Source: Agelaius tricolor
Taxonomy: Eukaryota > Chordata > Aves > Passeriformes > Icteridae
DNA length: 64,000 bases
Direction: 5' to 3'
Assembly: GCA_023055355.1 (NCBI GenBank)
Contig: JALJCS010000028.1
Coordinates: 5,332,418 to 5,396,417 of the forward strand
The translations under genes were made by a program, and so were the position numbers. The notes under the pieces are model-generated. The model searched no databases. It saw nothing but the letters and a program-made list of their open reading frames with translations, and was not told the DNA's origin. Every line of letters begins with the position of its first letter. Position 1 is the first letter of the stretch. Positions 10,801 to 22,800 of this stretch are shown here, in pieces.

Positions 10801-13800
10801 CAGCACTGCACAGTGTGATGTGAGCCAGAGAGATCCTAATGACAGAGAATCCCCCCTGCTCCTGAATTTCTCTCTGGAACTCCCCAAGAGCTGAACTCCT
10901 CCTGCAGGGATGCCCAGAGCAGAGATTGTGCTGCTGGAGAGAGGAGAATGACCCTGGGTGCAGATGAGCAGAGTCTCTCTGCAAAGGGAAGAGGAGACAC
11001 TGAGAAAGAGGAAGGGAACGAGCTGAAGTCGAGAACTGTTGGAATCATGGGCAATTTAAGCCTTGCAGAATCTGTGTTACTCAACAGCTGGAGTCTTAAC
11101 TGAGCCCTGCTTGGAGTGCATGGCACATCCTGGGTGCTGGTGAGAACCCCAGGGACACTGGGGGTGCCACATTCCCTGGGCCTGTGTCTGAGTTGGCTCT
11201 AGGAGCCTCTCAGGCTGACCCCAGAGACCCCATGGATGGAAACTTGGCACTTGGTTCCCCCCTCAAGCAGATCTGAGAGGACACAGAAGTTCTGAACCTC
11301 CAGGACATGCTGCACAGCAAACACAACAAAACAACCACTTTGGTCTCTTCCATATGCCCTGCTGAAAGAGGGAAGTCACTTGTGCTTCTTCATCAATGGC
11401 TGTGGCTGTTTCAAGAGCACTTGGAATCAGCCTGGGAACTACAAAGCCCTCTTTCTTGGCCACACATGTTACTTCCCACTGAACCTGCAGGTAAGATGTA
11501 CTTCTTACTTCCACAGCACAAGCCACACTGACCTCCTAACAAAGTGAAGCTTTGAAATCCTGCAATAAAGACTGAGTGTTTCTAAAATCAGGAGTCTATC
11601 ACATGCCTCTAAGAGCTCTCCTTGTTAAATGTCACTGGACTGAACTAAACATGCTTCAAAATGCATCAGGTGTGACCTGAGTGGATGAAATGCATGGGTA
11701 GTGAGAATGGAGGGGGCAGAGTCAGAAATTCAGGATTCACCACTGTCTAGGCAAAGTCACACTTGATCATATAGGGGATCCTTTCAGCTAAAACCCACAG
11801 CAAGCACCCTGCTGGTGCAGCTTGTGGCTGCCACAGGGGAGCACTCTGCAAGCCTGTGCTGCTCCCATGCTGGTTCATCCTCCTGTCTGGAGTGGCTGAT
11901 GTGCACTAACCTGTGCTGCTCCTCTGCCACATCCCACCTACCCACACTGAAGCGAACACACACTTGAGGAGAGCCAACCAAATGATTCTGTGTCCAAACT
12001 AAAGGCATTTCCAGCACACACCAGTTGTCATCACTTTTTGCACTTTCCCACATACCATGAATGCTTTGGGCGGCACTCAGAAGCTGTAGCTGTGATCTAA
12101 CAAGCTTTTTTTTAGACTTTCTCAAGTCCAGCTTTTAAAGTCAAACAATCTGGGCTGTTCTACATTATAAGCAATGGAGCTGTACACAATTCTCCTTCAG
12201 CAACAGTCCTAAATTAAAAACTTCATTTTTGACAGCACATCATGGCAACAGCTCAGCTTTGTTCTTTAAGATCTGTAGTGAGCTGATTCTATTATATTTA
12301 CATTGCACTCATTGCAGACACACGTGGATATTGTCACAGGGCTCTAAGGAAGGGCAGATACCAAAAGACAGTGTCATACCTGTGGCGGCAGCGTCGTAAA
12401 AACCGCATAATCTTGCGAGCAGCTTGATCCTGCTTCTTGGTAAGCAGACTGCTTCTAAACACAAAAAACCCCAACACTGAAGTGCAGGCAAAACTGGGGA
12501 GAACACTACTAAATGCAAGAATAATCATCCTATGAACTGTGGTGGTGTTTGAGGGTCCCCAGGACGAGGGAAGAGATGAGAATCTTGACTCCATGTTTCA
12601 GAAGGCTGATTTATTATTTTATGATATGTATTATATTAAAAGAAAATAATGTACTAAAACTATACAAAAGAAAGAGAAAGGAGACATCAGAAGGCTAACA
12701 AAGAATGAATAATAAAATCTTGTGACTGCTCACAGCCTCGACAGCTGGCTGTTATTGGTCATCAAGTAAAAACAATCCACATGCTGGGTAAACAACTCTC
12801 CAAATCACATTCCAAAGTAGCAAAACATGGAGAAGCTGAAGCTTCCCAGCTTCTCAGGAGAAAAGATCCAGGGAAAAGGATTTTTCACACAATATGTCAG
12901 AGACAAAAGACTCCTTTTCCCACTGGCCTTCGTGAAGCACAGCACAGCAGCAAAGCAATATACAAAGATGCCAGGAGCATCAGCAGCCTGGGCTCACCTG
13001 AGTTTCTGCTGCACGATGGTGGCTGCCCGGCGGTTCTGCCTCCTCTTGCCGCACTCCTTGTAGCTGCGGTAGTACTGCTGGATCAGCAGCGCCGCCCGGC
13101 GGCTCTGCTGGAACTTCTTCTGCTCGTAGTAACTTCGGAATTTGCTCTGGATAAGAATGGCAGCTTGCGTCATCTTTTTATAAAGTGCATACTACAACAG
13201 AAACAGAGAGAAGCTGAGGCATCCCAGTAGGAGCAAAAAGAAGCAAGGTTGCTACAGTTAAAGACTCTTGAGCCACTAAAATGTGATGACAAGTTAATGA
13301 GTGTCTATTCCCTGACTGGGAATGGTAAAATGGTGACAGCAAACTGGAACAGCTGTAAGATTAGGGGCAGAACTTAGTCTGCATCAAGAAAACAGCTATC
13401 TGCTTTTCTGCCTGTAGAATAGTTTGATTGGATTCATGGAATCATAGGATAGTTTGCACTGGGAAGAATCTTTAAAGGTCATCTAGTCCACCTCCCTCAG
13501 TGTGAACTCAGTGTGAATCAAGGAGATCAGGCTGCCCAGAGCCCCATTCAGCTGCTCAGAGCCCCATCCAGCCTGCTCCCATCCAGTAGGACCAAAAAGA
13601 AGCAGGTTCCTACAGTGAAAGACTCTTGAGCCACTGAGATGTGATGAGAAGTTAATGAAGTATCTATTCCCATAAGAAAATGGTGACAGCAAACTGGAAC
13701 AACTGTGAGATTAGGGGCAGAACTTAGTCTGCACCAAAAAAACAGTTTTCTATCTGCTTTTCTGCCTGTGGAACAGTTTAATGGATTGATGGAATCATAG

Positions 13801-16800
13801 GATAGTTTGCACTGGGAGGAATCTTTAAGGGTCATGTTGTCCAACCACCCAATGTGAACAGGGACATCTTGAAGGAGATCAGGCTGCTCAGAGCCCCACG
13901 CCTGCTCCTGAATGTCTCCAGGGATTGGGCATCTGCCACATCCCTGGGCAACCTGTGCCAGTCACTCACCAGCCCCATTATAAAATCTTTCTTCCTTGTA
14001 TCTAATCTGAATCCACCCTTTTTTAGTCTGAAACCATTACCACTTGCCCTATTGCACCAAATGTCTGTCCCCCCATCTTTCTAAAAAACCAAACCCCAAC
14101 AAACCCCCAAAACCACAATAGTTATAAGTCTAATACTGAGCCTAAGAACACAGGCAAAACTAAATATTAGAAATCTGTAACAAGCTTGAAATGAACTCAC
14201 AGATTTGCATGAGCAGTCATACACTTTCCAAATTCCATCTAGCACTGTGATTATTATTATTTCTAGCCCTGTGATTCCCAGTAAAGCAGATGCAAACTCT
14301 TAAAAAGAAAATCTTTCTTCTACATCCTTTTCCTCTGACAGCATGCAAGGTGATGACCACTTAACAGAAACATGTGCATTCATGAATATTTTTAAGTCCT
14401 TAATAAGATGGAAATGTAGAATAATGTATAGAAGTTGCATTTATGCTACTATAACAGAGGTTTTCAGTGTCTGCTGATCTTACTTTGGTAAGTTTTAATA
14501 CTTTCAAAACTGATGTGTCTATTGTTCCTGGATATTTTATCAGCTTTAACTTCTGCCCACTTTATCAGACAGATGAGTAGCAGCTACTGCCCCATACAGG
14601 GCAATGTCCTAACATTTCTCAGTATTTTCCACTCTACTGGGAACAAAAACCCCAAAAGCAAACAACTCACCCAACACAACCCCAAAGCAAAAAATCCTCC
14701 AATATCATCACAGACCACCATTTACCAAATTTCACTTTTTGGAATTGAAGCAGTCATAAGGAGCAGTTATATTTTGCCATTATTAATTTCTTTTTTATGT
14801 TGTTTCCTTCTTTTTTCTTTTTAATATTTTTTAGTTAATGGATCAGATTATGATTTTAATTTTGCTGTTTTGAACAAGTCCACTCATGAGCTGGTAAGGG
14901 TTTTCCCTCAAAGTGTTAGCCCAGATGGGACTCCTGTGGCTGAGTTACAAACCCCTGAACAGAAGGGTTCAAATACAAAACCATGCCATGAGCTGTGACT
15001 GTTCCAATCCAGTCACAAACCTGTGCTGATCAGTGCAGTAACAGATCAGAGGAATAAGGAGGTGAAAGAGAAATCAGCAGTCACTGCACAGACCAGACCC
15101 CACCGTGTCTGCATGCAGCCCTAAGACCTGAGTACCTGCACCCTGTCCTCCTCTTGTTCCCTTCTTCCTTCTGGAAAGGGGATCAGTGGGGATGTCACCT
15201 GAACTCCTCCCCAAAGAGGAAAAGCCTTGGTGAGCTCAGTGCCCAGAGCTCAGCCCACTTGTGGTGACAGAACAGGTCTGAGCCTGACTCCAAAGCACAG
15301 GGCAGGGGGAGCTGTGGATGGAACATCACCCCAGGGACACATTCTCTCCAGGAAAAGCACACCTTGCCTCCTGGTAGCCCTGAGAAAAGCTCATTTGACT
15401 CTAGAATCTGATGAGATTAAGGTGTTGCACAGCTGGGAAACCCATTTTTCCAGTAGAGAATTACTGACTGAGAACAGTTTAAGAGTGGCACCAACAGTTG
15501 TGCCTCCAGCATGGGCAGCAACGTACTGAGATGTTGGTTTTAGGAATTCAGCACACAGGTATTTCAAAGATGAATGGTCTAAATACTTCAGCAAGCAAGC
15601 AGAATGCAGAGGACACTGGCCCACAGGTGGGATAAATGTTCTGTGCCCCCCAAATGCCAAGGTGACCAAGTGACAGCTGATCAGGAGCACTAAAGCCTCT
15701 CCTCTGGAAACTGCTGCAAATCCCTCCCAGCAGCTCAGCCCATCCCTGCTCATGGCAGCTGATGCAACTGTGGCACAGCAGCCCCTACACAACTCCCACA
15801 AAGTCTGGTTTGTCACTGATTTCTCAACCACAGGCATTTATGAGTGGATACTATTAAAAGGTTTCTCCAAAATGCCAGGTTCTCCTTGTTTATACTGAGT
15901 GTGAAAATTAGTGACCCAGAGGGAACTGTTTCCAAAATAGTGTTTGTATTTGTATTACCTTCAAGGCTATCCAAGTAAGCTTGGGGAGAAACAGAAAAAT
16001 ACATAGTTAATGTTAGTTCTGCAAATAAAGACTGCGAAACAAAACAAAAGACCCAAACAATCTTCTTTCAAAAAAGAAATTATTCCAGGATCCAAGACAA
16101 AACAATTTTCAAGCAGTTTTTGAATGGAATTAAGCTTCCCTACTACAGGAAGCATCACTCCAGAATGAAAGCCATGTGATGGGTTGGATGTGAACCACAA
16201 TGCAGTCACCTAATACTAGGAAAGACCTCCCAAATAAATGCTTTTGAGGGTTGTAAAAGAGCACAGGAGCCTTGCCTCACTTTCTGTTACCATGCTGCCA
16301 GGCATTAGATTGTGTCTAGGCAGGGTAAAGTGTGAAGAGGGATGTGGGCTCTAGTCCTCACCAAAAAGACCCCAAAACCAAACAAAAAACCACCAAAATG
16401 AAACAGAACAAAAAACCCAAACCAACCAAACAAAAAAACACCAAAAAACACCACCAACAAAAAAACCTAACGAAAAATCAAAAAGCAAAGGTATCTTCTT
16501 TTTCTGGGGTTGAGAACTCAGCCTGAAAACATGTCTCCAACCAGAGTCTGGAGAACAGTCTCAGTCCTGGAAAAACTTGCATCAACCTACAACATGTGAC
16601 TTCCCGTAGTTTAAAAGTTTAGTATGTGCAAAATAAAACAACCTATTTTTCATCTTCACCTTTACCAAAGGCAAAACCAACTTCAATTTCACAATGAAAT
16701 TTGGCAAGCAACTAGTCAGAGAATCCTCAGGCTGTAGCATGCATAAAGGCCAATATGGAATACATCACAGCCCTCCACCTCACAGCAAAACCACAGGCAT

Positions 16801-19800
16801 CATCACAAACAAATTTCAAGGATTCCCTCCAAAACTAAGATTCAGAGCACAAATCTTCTTCCCTTTTCCATTTTGCCTGAGCAAGGTACTTCATTAGTGC
16901 ATGCTGAAAAGCACAGGGGAGGAACAGTGGGACAATGCCCACTGCTGGGGTGGGCAGGGGTGCATTCAAGGCACTTACATGTGCTCAAAAGATTTCACTT
17001 TCTCGATTACCTGTTTGTACTTTCGGTAGCAACGCTGAATAACAGCAGCAGCCACCTCCTGCTGTTCCCGGAGAGGACGACCCTGGGTGGACAAAGGAAG
17101 GAGCAGCATCAGGCAGAGTGCACCAAAAGCCAGGACAGGTGACCTGGCTCTTGTCTGCTTGCAGGGAAAACCTCTCCTGTCAACACTGCCTGGTCCAACT
17201 CAGGCCTAGGCATCTCCTGGAGATGCCTCTGCTGTCAACTCACATAAGGAACAAACCTTCAAAATGCATCTTTACACTAAATGGGCAACCAAGCAGAACC
17301 TCTGGGGTACTGTAGGAATTCAGGACATCCCTCTGGCTGTCCTGGATTGCCAGGACCCCTGCCAGGGGGTTCAGAGACCCTGGCACAGAGCCCAAGACAT
17401 CTGTGACTTTGATTGTGACCCATGGAGCAAATTACCAATCTGATATGAGGATCTGCAAGCCACGAAAGTCTAAGCAGAATAATAATCAGTTTGTCACTGG
17501 GTGAAAAATAGATTTTTTTGGATTTTTAGAATGGGGGTTCAGGGGGCAAGATGGAGGAATCTGGGTGTGTCCAGCCTTTCTCCTTCTTCTTCTTGGCCTC
17601 CATCTTCTGCTGTGATGGTGGCACTTTTAGATGGGTTTAGAGTAGAAGTTCACTGTCTAACATAGGTGATGGGTATTGGGCAGTTATTGTAAATACTGTA
17701 CACGTAGTTTTTAGTATAAAAAGATAACATCACCCTGGGGGAGGCAGAGTGCCTCTGTCTGTCTTGCTGAGCAGACCTTGGCAGGCCAGAGAAAGAATTT
17801 TATAAATAAGAAACAATAAACAACATTGAGAATGAGAACTGAAGAGTTCTGACTCCTTCTTTGACTGCTGGGCTGGGAAAAGAGACTTTCTAACCTCTCT
17901 CAGGGTCACTGTGAGCACTAAAGTCCTGAGAGGGTACTCTACATTTTGAGGATGCGCTTTGTGAGTGCTGCTCTGCCACAGCATGGCACGGCATGCACTT
18001 CCTACACAGTACTTGCTGGGCAAATACCAACAAGCAAATGTCAGAAGCATTGAAAAGGTTATGATAGAAACTGTATTTTTGTCCCTGGAGTAGATATTAC
18101 CCACATTTTGGTTAGTAACAAATTATATTCTCTCTCTCACACACCCATCAAGGAAGACACTGGACATTTGAGCCACATACCTTGTATTTCCTGAATACTG
18201 TCTGGACGAGTTTGGCAGCTTCATAGAGTTCTCTCTGCTCATGATCAGACAGAGTTAACTGTGCAAACTCATTTTCTACCTTCTCGCTGGTGGATGCACT
18301 CAGAAATTCAGACCAGTCTGCTGCCGAGGGAAGGCTGGGTTTCTCAAAAGCTATTTCACTGATTGGAGAGCCTGCAGGGCTCAAGCTGGTGTTCGAAGAA
18401 GGGGTCAGGGGTTCACTATACAGACTTCTGAAACACCAATCACAGTAGGAATTATTGGCTTACAAAGCACTTGGGTTTGCATCACAGATAAGGACAACAA
18501 CATTTCTGAGTTCAAGACAGAGGTTTATGTTCCCGTCTCTCTCTCCAAGCAACATCCCACACCCTGAGCCAGCCTGTCCTGCACTGCACAGATGTGGTGC
18601 TGGGGTGAAAACCCCATTCCATAAATTTGTAGCTGTGCTGGCAACAATACATCTGAGCACAGGAGTGTGCCTGGGCCAGCAAGGCCAGAACTGAGTCTCA
18701 CTGAGCACCTGCAGGCTGAAGAGTCAGAACATGCTGCCATCAGTGCTCACACCACACCAAAGCCCAACCTCACAGCTCTCACTGACCTGATCTGTGCAGC
18801 ACTGGGCAAGTGATCAACATCAGCAAGGTAACTGGCCAGCCAGCTCATGGTGGTGCTCATAGCAGCACTGTCTGTCCTCTCCACCAGCAGCGACTCCATT
18901 GGCACAAAATTCTCTCGCTTGATCCTGTCAGGCGTAGCTTCAATAATGTGCTCTGCAAGTGTCATCATGTTCACCTGTCAAGGGGGAAGGAACAGCAAAC
19001 TTTAGCTGCCTGGAAGAAGGTGCCTTGTGCTTCCATGTTACAGACCAGCTTTAGACAGAATTCCCCATTTTGCCCAAACCTACTGTTTGTTACAACAGTG
19101 GAGTGAAATCCATTAAAGAGCGTTCATTTGCTTTTTTGCCTCTTCAGACCAAACACTGCAGGGTTTCATATTCCCTGGACCTCTTTTTCCCTTTATGGGG
19201 AGCCCAAGAGATCTGGAGAAAGGACTCTGGGCTCTCCCTCTACAGCTGTCACTGCAATGTTATTTCCAAAGGAAAAGTGACTTTGCCACTCTTACTGAGA
19301 TGTGCAGTAGAGCGCAACAGGACAATAAAGGCACATCAAGAGAAGTTAAAAATCTTGGGACAAAACACTGTCAGCAATCTTTCTGAACAGTATCCCTCAG
19401 CTCAGCAGGTTTCATGGGAATTTTCAACTCAGAATAAAAACTCTTTTTGTTTTGCAATGCTCTGCTTCACCCCTGTTACACCAGCCAGAGGAGAACATTC
19501 AGAGATGCCAAGGCAGAACAGGTAAGGCTGTGTTCCCATTACCCATTTGCTCAGACAGCCACTGTAACTTTGTCAGAGTAACTACTCATATATCTCTCCT
19601 GCTTCTGTTATATTTTTATTTCCTCTATTCCATACCTAGTGGGATTCTTCCTTCCCCAAACCCACTATCTCTTCCACTCTCCACTCTTTCCTACCTCCTT
19701 CCCTCTGAAGTGCAGAGGCCTGGCCTGCAACCACAGCACTACCTCTCTCACATCTTGTCTTTGTAGGGACTTCTGCCCAGTTCCCAGAGGACTACTGGGC

Positions 19801-22800
19801 CATCTGAGTCACATGCACTGCTGTGATTAGGCTCTGCTTTTTCCTTTTTCCTTGCACAACTGCAAACAATTTTGTGCATTCTGTATACTGTTGAAGTGTA
19901 CAACCCTAAATGCTAACCATTAGCCTTTGTATCTGCACTGAAATTGGAAGAAGGTACATTAACTGTGTGACCACCTCCTTCCTCAAAGCACAATTCACAG
20001 TCTCTAGAGACCTCCATGGGAGTTTCTCATGATCAGGATCCTCTGTGCAGCCTCCATGCTCTCAGAGACTGCTGATCTTGGATCTGTGGGTGTGTTTACC
20101 TGCAGTTCATCCATGTGGTGTAAACAGTCCTCATCCCCTGTGCTGTCCCTGTAGGACAAGAGTTCTGCATCCACCATCTCCCTGTCGGCCATCATCAACA
20201 CATTCATCTGCTCCCGCTGGCGGAGCCGATGGGCCACGGCCTCCTTCCCCTTCTGGCTCCCTGCCACCTGCACTGCAGACACACCAATATAAATGTCTTT
20301 TGGGTTCCATTTGATGCCTGCTTGGCTGCCAGAGCCCCGGTACCCAGTAACTTCTGGGATGTGCTGGGAGAGCTCCCGGCCATAGTCCCTCAGCCCTTCA
20401 CTGGGGCTGATTGTCTCAGTGGAGGATTGCTTGGAGCTGGAGTTCTGCTTCCTAATGCTTGGCTGTTCCAGGCTCAGTGCAGTGGAAAGCAGCTTCTCTT
20501 GCCGGGCTTGAAAATACTCAGGGCTCAGCTTATGCTTTTTGGGTGCAGGGTAATCTTTCTGAGTCTCACTACTGTAATAGCTGGAAGGTTCTGATCTTGG
20601 CCGCCTCAGCTCTGTAAACAAACAGATCAATGGTCAAAACTAAACATGCAACTCACCACTATAGGAACATCAACAGCTTCTGCCTCAGGCCAAAGCTTGT
20701 GCTGTGCTCTACGGACACCTCACAGGATGTGCAAAGGGAGTAACAATCACCCAGGGAGGACAGTGTCTCAGCCACTCCTAAGACACACAAGTCTTTCCAA
20801 AGCAGGCATTCACTCCTCTTCCTGATGCTTATGCAAGTGTACGTACCACAAGAAAAGAATTAATTGTGGACAGCAAGGCTACAGGTGGCACCTGCTGCCC
20901 AGGTGAGCTCCTTACACCCGCATTTTCACATGTTAAATGTCAGCAAAACAGAGCTGAATGGATGCTTTACCTGTGTTTGTACTGGAAATCACTGTGACTC
21001 CCTTCTGAGGCTCCTGAGAGGCAACAAGCTCACTGTGCCACTGGGACACCCAGCTCTCTGTGTTGGAGTCTGTGCTCGAGGGGCACTGAATCCTGGGGTT
21101 CTGCCCAAGCTGAGTTTGCTCATCTCTCTGCAGCTGCTCCAAGCACTCTGCCAGCTTGACGTGGCCCCGAGAGCGAGCGATGGCCAGGGGCAGCCTCCCG
21201 AGGGAGTCCGGGATGGAGATGGCGCGGCGGTCCCACTTGTACAGCACAACAGCTGCATCCATGTGGCCCAGGGCACAGGCCCACATCTAAAGAGGAAAAG
21301 GTAACTGAGCCACTGGAGATCTGCCTTCTCCTTTCTTGTTAATCTCAGCTCAAGGAAAAACTCTTCTGATCAACAAAACCATGACATGCTCAAGGCCAGC
21401 AGATCACGTTTATAGATGTTCTAACCCAGTAAAACCAACCCAACCCAACCCAACATAGGGGACTGAATACATGCTATTCTCTCCTACAACAGAGAAACCT
21501 CCAAATGAGGTTTGGAGCTGACAGTTTGGAGCAGACAGAGCTGACAGTTTGGTTTCTTCTGTTTTGGGTTTTTTTAGTGACATTGACATCACTGCAGAGA
21601 CAGAACAGCTTCATACACAAAGGAATCTCTGAGGTCAGAAACATGCAGACAGGACTAAAGGTTGGAAACCATAAAATCAATACTCTGAGTTGTAAACTGG
21701 CAATTCTGGTTCCCTCTGGTTTGGCTTTTTGCTTGTCTAAGTTCTCAGTCATAATTTCATTACTCCAGTAGCCAAGACAGTTTATAACTTTACAACCTCT
21801 ACAGTTAAACAGTCACAGAGGACGATGTTAAAGAAGGCATGTAAAGTCCTTTTCTCACCATGATAGTGGAGACTAGATGCTGTGTAAAACACTAACCAGA
21901 ACCATCTGTCTGTCCCCTTTCCTTGTGCTTCTCAATGACAAAGTTTTGTTCTGTGTGCTCTCTCTCAACAAAATGCCAGGAAGCTGATAGCACCATGCCT
22001 TACCATTTACACAGCAGGAACATCCATTCTACAGAGAGTGAAACTCTTTAGGAAAATGACACATCAGAAAGAGCTCCCCAAAGTGCCCTCAGACTCTCTC
22101 AGAAGTTTCAGACCCTGCTCTTACCAGAGGAGTGCAGGAGAAATGATCCACATTCAAAGGGTCAACTTCCAGCTCCAGATCAATGCTGTCTGCATGTTTG
22201 GTGCTGCAGGGGAAACAAGAGAAGGAATGATGCTCTGTAGCCATGTCAGGATCATTGTCTAAGCACAGATTTATCCAAAGCACTCTACCACAGAGAAGAG
22301 GCCACACACATGTACTTACTACATGGTCACAACACGTGTATTTACTACAGACAGTGCCCCCACCACAGGCATGAAGAGCATGATAGATCCAGCAGCTCTC
22401 AAGAGACAGGTCCCATCAGATCAGGGCATGGGAACGAGTTCAGGGGCTTGGCTCTTTGTACGAGACAACCAGAAACGTGGACTGAGCAAAGTTTTATAAA
22501 TGCTCCTGCCATGCCTGTGCTGACAGAGTCTGAGGCTGGGTCTTACCGCCACTTGATGAGGGTCTGGATGAGAGTAGCATAGCCCTGGGCAGCAGCCAGA
22601 TGGAGCAGGGTCATTCCTCGGAAAGTCTTTGAGTGGATCAAGTGTTTGGACTTCGCCCAGCATGCACGACTCATCATCTTCTCACACACCACCACCACAC
22701 GGCTCTCAAAGCAGCTGCCCAGGGTCCCAGTCCCAGAAACGCACTGCAACACCACACACATCCAGTTAACCACGGAGAGGAACAGCAATGTGCCCCCTTA

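Larger units (their letters stand above)
13192..17010 (-). other. CAMTA1: CAMTA1 intron, 3.8 kb, with tandem duplication and CR1 remnants
   Basis: Holds a 360-bp tandem duplication (13221-13920), CR1 remnants (13432-14070) and an A-rich low-complexity block (16361-16490). The stretch from 14.1 to 16.3 kb shows nothing recognisable. Confidence 0.8.
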
